A DNA stretch of 9,478 nt, from NCBI GenBank assembly GCA_947457445.1, contig CANGVO010000031.1, positions 1 to 9,478 of the forward strand, in the 5' to 3' direction. This DNA comes from Actinomycetota bacterium (GTDB taxonomy: Bacteria > Actinomycetota > Actinomycetes > Nanopelagicales > Nanopelagicaceae). Under the pieces are notes generated by a model. The model saw only the letters and a list, made by a program, of their open reading frames with translations, made no database searches and was not told where the DNA came from. Shown here in pieces: positions 6,075 through 9,478 of this stretch (within the stretch, counting starts at the first letter, position 1; every line of letters starts with the position of its first letter). The translations under genes and the position numbers were made by a program.

Positions 6075-6576
6075 TCAAAAGAACCATCCGATCATTGCGA
6101 TAGATGGACCTGCCGGTGCAGGGAAAACAACTTTGGCGCATGAAATATTCTTAGCTCTTTCTCCAAAAATGTCCGTAAATGTCATTCACATGGATGATTT
6201 ATACGATGGATGGGATAACGCTTTGACAGAAGACTTAACCCAGATCTTAAAATATCTTGTTCTTAAGCATCAAAGCCAAGAGCCTGCGAACTTGGCGAGA
6301 TATAACTGGGCCACAAATAGCTTTGATGCAAATGAAGTAGTTACACCTTCGGATCTATTGGTCCTAGAAGGCGTTGGAAGCGGCGATAAATCACTTCAAG
6401 ATCAATTCGCAGCCTTGATTTGGATAGATATTGACCCCGAAATCGGTGTGAAGCGGGTTATCGAACGTGATGGCCCAGGGGTATCAATTCAAATGCAAAA
6501 GTGGCTTGGCACACAGCAACAATATTTCTCTCAACACTCAACGCGTGAAAAGGCAGATTTCATTTTAACTACATAA
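6040..6576 (+). CDS. Small P-loop kinase of the uridine-kinase-like family; candidate thiamine-trapping kinase
   Basis: This 178-residue soluble P-loop NTPase has kinase-like features. The Walker A motif GPAGAGKT is at residues 23-30 after the strand IIAID, and HMDDLYDGWD (50-59) is in the position where nucleoside-kinase-like enzymes bind substrate. YNWATNSF follows (89-96), then LLVLEGVGSG (106-115) as a Walker-B-like strand, and RVIERDGP (139-146) as a lid-type basic segment. Proteins of this layout are common in actinobacteria and are usually labelled uridine kinase or ATP-binding protein without proof. The gene overlaps pnuT by 35 bases and has its own GGAG site, so it shares the TPP-controlled mRNA. 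PnuC-type carriers need a phosphorylating partner, so thiamine or a thiamine precursor is a plausible substrate; this is inference. It does not resemble ThiK, ThiN/TPK or NadR by eye. A true nucleoside kinase cannot be excluded. Confidence 0.85.
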   Translation: MELIAALQDLCSQKNHPIIAIDGPAGAGKTTLAHEIFLALSPKMSVNVIHMDDLYDGWDNALTEDLTQILKYLVLKHQSQEPANLARYNWATNSFDANEVVTPSDLLVLEGVGSGDKSLQDQFAALIWIDIDPEIGVKRVIERDGPGVSIQMQKWLGTQQQYFSQHSTREKADFILTT

Positions 6577-6579
6577 AAT
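6574..6579 (+). promoter_or_regulatory. Putative -10 box of the PASTA kinase gene (leaderless start)
   Basis: TAAAAT is one base from the TATAAT consensus and ends seven bases before the ATG at 6587. Its first three bases are the stop codon of the preceding kinase. No Shine-Dalgarno precedes 6587, so a leaderless mRNA is plausible. No good -35 box is visible, so the call is tentative. Confidence 0.4.
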
Positions 6580-6586
6580 TGCAGAT

Positions 6587-8521
6587 ATGTCTGACTTAAC
6601 TGGCGAACTAATTGATGGTCGATATCAGCTCATCCGCCAGATGGCCTCTGGTGGCATGGCCACGATTTATGAAGCGGTAGACACAAGGTTAGATCGTAAA
6701 GTCGCAGTCAAGATCATGCATCCCCATCTTGCTCAAGACGAACAGTTCGTTGAAAGGTTTATCAGAGAAGCAAAAGCCTCAGCCGCCCTTTCGCATCCAA
6801 ATATCGTCTCGGTGCAAGATCAAGGGTGGAATCAGAATGGCACGCCAGCGGTTTTCCTAGTTATGGAATTGGTTGAAGGACATACGCTTCGCGAATATTT
6901 GAACGAACAAGGCGCCCTATCGGTTGCAAACGGAATTCAATTCTTGCTACCGGTTTTAAGTGCACTTTCTGCTGCTCACAAATTAGGAATCGTGCACCGA
7001 GATATCAAGCCAGATAACATTTTAATTTCCAAAGAAGGTCGGATAAAGATCGCTGATTTTGGATTAGCAAAAGGTCCTCTACTCGGAACAACTATGACCG
7101 CCGAATCCAGCATAGTTTTAGGTAGCGTTTCATACCTCTCCCCCGAACAAGTCCAACGCGGTATCGCTGATGCGCGTAGCGATGTTTACTCTGCGGCAAT
7201 AACAGCCTTTGAAATCTTTACCGGTGAGAAACCATTTTCTGGTGATGAACCGATCCAGATTGCATACATGCATGTGAACGAGCGAGTACCACTGATGAGT
7301 ACAAAGCGCTCTGAAATTCCGCCCGAGTTAGACCAGTTGATTCATCGGGCAACGAATTCTGATCCAGATTCTCGTCCCAGAGATGCCGGCGAATTCCATC
7401 GTGCACTTACTGTGATTGCGCAAGCCCTGGATCCCAACCAACGACAATTAAGTCTGGAATTAGATATACCAATTGCTCCGATGCGCCCTGCATCTAAAAA
7501 ACCTAGCCGTCGCGAAAGAGCGCGAATCGAAAAGGAAAAAACTGTGGCCCTAAGTAAACGTGAAAACACCGAAGAGAATTCTAAAAAGGAATTAAAAGAG
7601 AGCACAGCGCAGATTCGCAAACGTAAAAAGGTAAGCAAGCGCGTTCGCCGTAATCGCTACATCGCTGCAAGTTTGGCAATCGCGCTTGGCATATTTGGTT
7701 GGTATGTACTTGTCGGCCCTGGATCCAAAGTTGTCGTCCCATCTATTGTTGGTGCGACCGAAAAAGAAGCTCTAAACGCCCTTACTCCACTGGGATTAAC
7801 CTTGGTGATTTCTGAAAAACGTTTTGATGAAGAAATTTCAGATGGGCAGATTATTGAATCTAACCCAGCGGGAGGCGGGAAAGTTGATGCTGGCGGTCAA
7901 GTTAAAGCGATAATCTCCAAAGGACCAGAGCGTTATCTAATTCCAGCACTAGCGGGATTAACACCAGAGGCTGCTGTTAATTTACTTGCAAAATCTCCGA
8001 TTAAAGTTGGCGAATTGACCGAAGTCTTTAATGATCAAACTCCAAAGGGGTTTGTTATCTCGTCTTCACCCGCAGCCGGCGAAAAAGTAAAACGCGATGC
8101 AGTAATTGATCTATTGATAAGTAAGGGCATCGAAACTATTGACGTCACCTCTTACGTAGGTAAGTCTGCGGATCAAGCCCTGAATGAGTTAACGGATGGT
8201 GGATTCGATGTAACCACCATTGATCAATTTAGTGAAAACGTCTTGGCCGGCGCTGTCATATCCCAAGTACCCTCTGGCGGCGCTCCTCTTGCTAAGGGCT
8301 CAAAGATTACGCTGACAATTTCTAAGGGATCACAATATGTATTCATCCCAAATGTCTTTTCGCTAAACGAAGCCAAAGCTCGTGCCGCTCTAACTGATCT
8401 AGAACTGAAAGTTATTGTCAAGAAAATTGGCGTCAAGAAGGTGAAGGCGGTAACAAATATCTCGCCAAAGGTCGGCACAAAGGTTAAACGTGGCAGTACG
8501 GTAACGATCACAGTAGGGTAG
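6587..8521 (+). CDS. PASTA-domain Ser/Thr protein kinase (PknB/PknL type)
   Basis: This is a 644-residue transmembrane receptor kinase of the actinobacterial Stk family that senses cell-wall fragments and phosphorylates division and envelope proteins. The cytoplasmic kinase domain spans about 13-275: glycine loop ASGGMATIY (20-28), catalytic Lys42 in VAVKIM, HRDIKPDN (137-144) with Asp139, DFG at 157-159, an activation loop with Thr168/169/171 resembling PknB phosphosites, and SPE at 185-187. A Lys/Arg/Glu-rich juxtamembrane linker (about 300-356) leads to one membrane helix (about 359-376). Four extracellular PASTA repeats follow, near 382-446, 448-514, 516-581 and 583-643; the first three end in the typical ISKG. 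All catalytic residues are present, so the kinase should be active. It is not next to pknA, rodA or pbpA. Its position downstream of metF/polyprenyl synthase suggests PknL rather than PknB, which is inference. Confidence 0.95.
   Translation: MSDLTGELIDGRYQLIRQMASGGMATIYEAVDTRLDRKVAVKIMHPHLAQDEQFVERFIREAKASAALSHPNIVSVQDQGWNQNGTPAVFLVMELVEGHTLREYLNEQGALSVANGIQFLLPVLSALSAAHKLGIVHRDIKPDNILISKEGRIKIADFGLAKGPLLGTTMTAESSIVLGSVSYLSPEQVQRGIADARSDVYSAAITAFEIFTGEKPFSGDEPIQIAYMHVNERVPLMSTKRSEIPPELDQLIHRATNSDPDSRPRDAGEFHRALTVIAQALDPNQRQLSLELDIPIAPMRPASKKPSRRERARIEKEKTVALSKRENTEENSKKELKESTAQIRKRKKVSKRVRRNRYIAASLAIALGIFGWYVLVGPGSKVVVPSIVGATEKEALNALTPLGLTLVISEKRFDEEISDGQIIESNPAGGGKVDAGGQVKAIISKGPERYLIPALAGLTPEAAVNLLAKSPIKVGELTEVFNDQTPKGFVISSSPAAGEKVKRDAVIDLLISKGIETIDVTSYVGKSADQALNELTDGGFDVTTIDQFSENVLAGAVISQVPSGGAPLAKGSKITLTISKGSQYVFIPNVFSLNEAKARAALTDLELKVIVKKIGVKKVKAVTNISPKVGTKVKRGSTVTITVG
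8515..8518 (+). promoter_or_regulatory. Shine-Dalgarno of nfo
   Basis: AGGG lies at the very end of the kinase gene, seven bases before the nfo ATG at 8526, which places nfo in the same transcript. Confidence 0.6.
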
Positions 8522-8525
8522 GCAA

Positions 8526-9383
8526 ATGCCTAAAACATCACCGCGCATCGGCGCGCATACGCCGACAACTGGCGGTATGGCTAAACGATCAATCGCCTAC
8601 GCAGAGACAATTGGCGCCGAAGCAATTCAAGTATTTACATCTAATCCGCGTGGTTGGGCGATGCCTGAAACCAACCATGATGCCGATGCAATTTTTCGTG
8701 AGAAAGCATCAGATCTCGATTTAGAAGTCTATGTACATGCACCTTTTCTAATTAACTTGGGCTCACCAACCGAGGCGACTTACCTTAATTCTCTGGCATC
8801 AACAGAGTATTCATTAAAGCGGGGCAAGGAAATTGGCGCACTCGGAGTGGTGGTTCACACTGGATCTGCCGTTAACGAAGATTTCATTGCCAAAGCTTGG
8901 AAGCAGATCAACAAAGGAATGATGCCAATTCTTAACGCACTTACCGATGATGCTCCGATGTTGCTTTTGGAGCCAACTGCCGGCCAAGGACAATCATTGG
9001 TTAAGCGTCTAGAAGATCTTGAAAATTATCTAAAGGCTCTGGAATATCATCCAAAAGTTGGTATCTGTCTTGATACTTGCCATGTGTTTGCCGCTGGTCA
9101 TGACATTGCAAAAAAGGGTGGGATGAAAGAGACGCTTGACCTACTTGTTGAAGTTGCTGGTGCTGAAAGAATTCAATTGATCCATGCCAACGATTCAATG
9201 GATGTTTGTGGAGCGCTGAAAGATCGCCATCAAAATATCGGTGATGGATTTATCGGAGTTGATCCATTTAAGGAGCTTCTTAAGCATCCAGCCGTTGCAA
9301 ACGCGCCACTAATTCTGGAGACACCTGGAATGGAGCCAGAACATGGCAAAGAAGTTGAACTTTTGAAAAAGTTGCGTGGATGA
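8526..9383 (+). CDS. nfo: Endonuclease IV (AP endonuclease, Nfo)
   Basis: This 285-residue Zn-dependent TIM-barrel enzyme of base excision repair cuts the backbone 5' of abasic sites and removes blocked 3' ends. The N-terminal RIGAHTPTTGGMAKRSIAYA and QVFTSNPRGW segments are typical. All nine metal ligands known from E. coli Nfo can be matched: H71 (VHAPF), H111 (VVHTGS), E149 (LLEPTAGQG), D183 and H186 (LDTCHVFAAGHD), H220 (IHANDS), D233 and H235 (DRHQNIGDG), and E265 (ILETPG). Length matches the family (about 280). It begins four bases after the PASTA kinase stop with an AGGG site, and its stop overlaps the next gene's start (ATGA), so it sits inside an operon. No functional link between the kinase and DNA repair is evident; co-transcription may simply reflect genome packing. 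Confidence 0.96.
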   Translation: MPKTSPRIGAHTPTTGGMAKRSIAYAETIGAEAIQVFTSNPRGWAMPETNHDADAIFREKASDLDLEVYVHAPFLINLGSPTEATYLNSLASTEYSLKRGKEIGALGVVVHTGSAVNEDFIAKAWKQINKGMMPILNALTDDAPMLLLEPTAGQGQSLVKRLEDLENYLKALEYHPKVGICLDTCHVFAAGHDIAKKGGMKETLDLLVEVAGAERIQLIHANDSMDVCGALKDRHQNIGDGFIGVDPFKELLKHPAVANAPLILETPGMEPEHGKEVELLKKLRG

Positions 9384-9478
9384 ACGCTCGTCATCAACTT
9401 CAACTTCGCCTTGCACCTTGGGCGCTCTTAGCAGTTTCGGCTTCGTGGGGCGCAGCATTTGTCCTGATGAAACCAGCA
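9380..9478 (+). CDS. EamA/DMT-family transporter, N-terminal fragment (3' truncated by window edge)
   Basis: This is an open frame of 33 codons reaching the end of the window. After a short basic N-terminus (MNARHQLQLRLAP) comes a hydrophobic helix WALLAVSASWGAAFVLMKPA. The pattern of small residues followed by SWG-x-AFV-x-MK is characteristic of the first membrane helix of EamA (drug/metabolite transporter) proteins, where it usually reads as L-x-WG-s-x-F. The ATG overlaps the nfo stop codon (ATGA, 9380-9383), so translation is probably coupled; no strong Shine-Dalgarno is present. The substrate cannot be deduced, and family assignment rests on a single helix. Confidence 0.68.
   Translation, partial: MNARHQLQLRLAPWALLAVSASWGAAFVLMKPA

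Noticed and set aside
7730..8520. Repeated blocks in the 3' half of the kinase gene as a DNA repeat array
   Set aside because: The repetition is at protein level (four PASTA domains, ISKG endings) and the nucleotide copies are well diverged.

Overview
The window looks like a piece of a compact, gene-dense actinobacterial chromosome. Base composition is moderate by eye, not the high GC of streptomycetes or mycobacteria. The gene content (a carotenoid cluster, an actinobacterial-type PASTA kinase, a divergent metF/polyprenyl synthase pair, and TPP-riboswitch-controlled vitamin uptake) fits a streamlined freshwater actinobacterium of the acI / Nanopelagicales type. That placement is inference from gene content and compactness, not a measured phylogeny. 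No mobile element, CRISPR array, tRNA, rRNA or intrinsic terminator was found. The only non-coding stretch longer than about 40 bases is the riboswitch leader at 5365-5462.

Layout. (1) 1-405, plus strand: the C-terminal end of a CrtI-family carotenoid desaturase. (2) 355-1853, minus strand: metF (methylenetetrahydrofolate reductase) followed by a CDP-alcohol phosphatidyltransferase. These two are coupled through an ATGA overlap, and the transferase runs 51 bases into the desaturase from the opposite side. (3) 1888-5364, plus strand: crtE-crtI-crtB (GGPP synthase, phytoene desaturase, phytoene synthase), packed end to end with no bases between stop and start codons. metF and crtE diverge from a 34-base gap whose GGTACC palindrome supplies a plausible -10 hexamer in each direction. 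(4) 5369-6576: a TPP riboswitch, a PnuC-family transporter best read as the thiamine transporter PnuT, and an overlapping small P-loop kinase of unknown substrate. (5) 6587-9478: a PknB/PknL-type Ser/Thr kinase with four PASTA domains, endonuclease IV (nfo), and the start of an EamA/DMT-family transporter.

How the genes work together. CrtE makes GGPP, CrtB condenses two GGPP to phytoene, and CrtI desaturates phytoene towards lycopene. The partial desaturase at the left edge probably modifies a later carotenoid. PnuT-type carriers are passive and need an intracellular kinase to trap their substrate, so the overlapping P-loop kinase is a good candidate for a thiamine-trapping enzyme. This is the most interesting hypothesis in the window. 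The order metF(-)/polyprenyl synthase(+) ... PASTA kinase(+) recalls the metF/ids ... pknL neighbourhood of mycobacteria and corynebacteria, with the crtI-crtB and pnuT-kinase modules lying between.
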